Source: an uncultured Bacilli bacterium
GTDB lineage: Bacteria > Bacillota_I > Bacilli_A > RF39 > UBA660
Reading direction: 5' to 3'
Assembly: GCA_947589735.1 (NCBI GenBank)
Contig: CANQCR010000012.1
Coordinates: forward strand, 1 to 43,851
DNA: 43,851 nt
In this document: positions 43,827 through 43,851 of the stretch, piece after piece
Numbering within the stretch: position 1 is the stretch's first letter
Layout of the letters: each line of letters begins with the position of its first letter
Made by a program: the position numbers and the translations under genes
The notes under the pieces: generated by a model
Seen by the model: the letters and a program-made list of their open reading frames with translations, nothing else
Database searches by the model: none
What the model was told of the DNA's origin: nothing

Positions 43827-43851
43827 ATAAAAAGACATAAGTTTGATACAA

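Noticed and set aside
1-43851. tRNA, rRNA, insertion sequence or prophage
   Set aside because: None was recognised by eye on either strand; no transposase, integrase or phage structural protein is encoded.

Overview
This is an AT-rich (low-GC, by eye) chromosomal window from a spore-forming, probably anaerobic Firmicute. Sporulation genes (spoIIM, spoIVB, spoIIP, a ylmC/ymxH-type gene and sigG) sit among Bacilli-type housekeeping genes (mnmA, mscL, nusB-xseA-xseB, tcdA, holA, smc, rluA). Pyruvate formate-lyase and its activase indicate fermentative growth. SMC is only about 984 residues, as in Mollicutes. Together this suggests an uncultured gut lineage near Erysipelotrichia/RF39; that placement is inference. 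No rRNA, tRNA, insertion sequence or prophage was recognised.

Layout. 1-2.6 kb: an orphan HExxH protein, an AlkD-like DNA repair protein and a ZIP metal transporter whose start codon lies in a 13-bp inverted repeat. 2.7-9.9 kb: a complete type II-A CRISPR-Cas locus, all on the minus strand except the tracrRNA: cas9-cas1-cas2-csn2, leader, then 16 repeats and 15 spacers on an exact 66-bp period. The tracrRNA gene lies just upstream of cas9 on the plus strand, with its own promoter and terminator. A possible small hairpin RNA lies beyond the old end of the array.

9.95-11.27 kb: a yybP-ykoY (Mn2+) riboswitch with an overlapping terminator controls an unrecognised cytosolic protein made of two tandem copies of one domain. 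This is the strongest candidate here for something undescribed, because the usual genes under this riboswitch are Mn2+ exporters and related membrane proteins. 11.3-18.5 kb: mnmA, spoIIM, a 31-residue membrane peptide, mscL, an ADP-ribosylglycohydrolase, a lipoprotein, a degenerate exonuclease-fold protein, spoIVB (with an excellent sigma-F/G promoter) and a class B sortase with a large cytoplasmic extension. 18.5-20.4 kb: a thioester/SpaA-repeat surface adhesin, the likely sortase substrate.

20.4-26 kb: xseB-xseA-nusB, two small membrane proteins, spoIIP, a HAD hydrolase, an unknown protein and tcdA. 26-30.5 kb: a TetR-regulated heterodimeric ABC exporter with a near-ideal operator-promoter. 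30.5-43.7 kb: a lipoprotein, a HAD phosphatase, an unknown protein, holA, smc, a glycosyltransferase-membrane-ApbE-like fusion, ylmC, rluA, pflA-pflB and sigG.

Most genes are on the minus strand and most operons end in clear intrinsic terminators. All functions are inferred from motifs read by eye; no database search was run.
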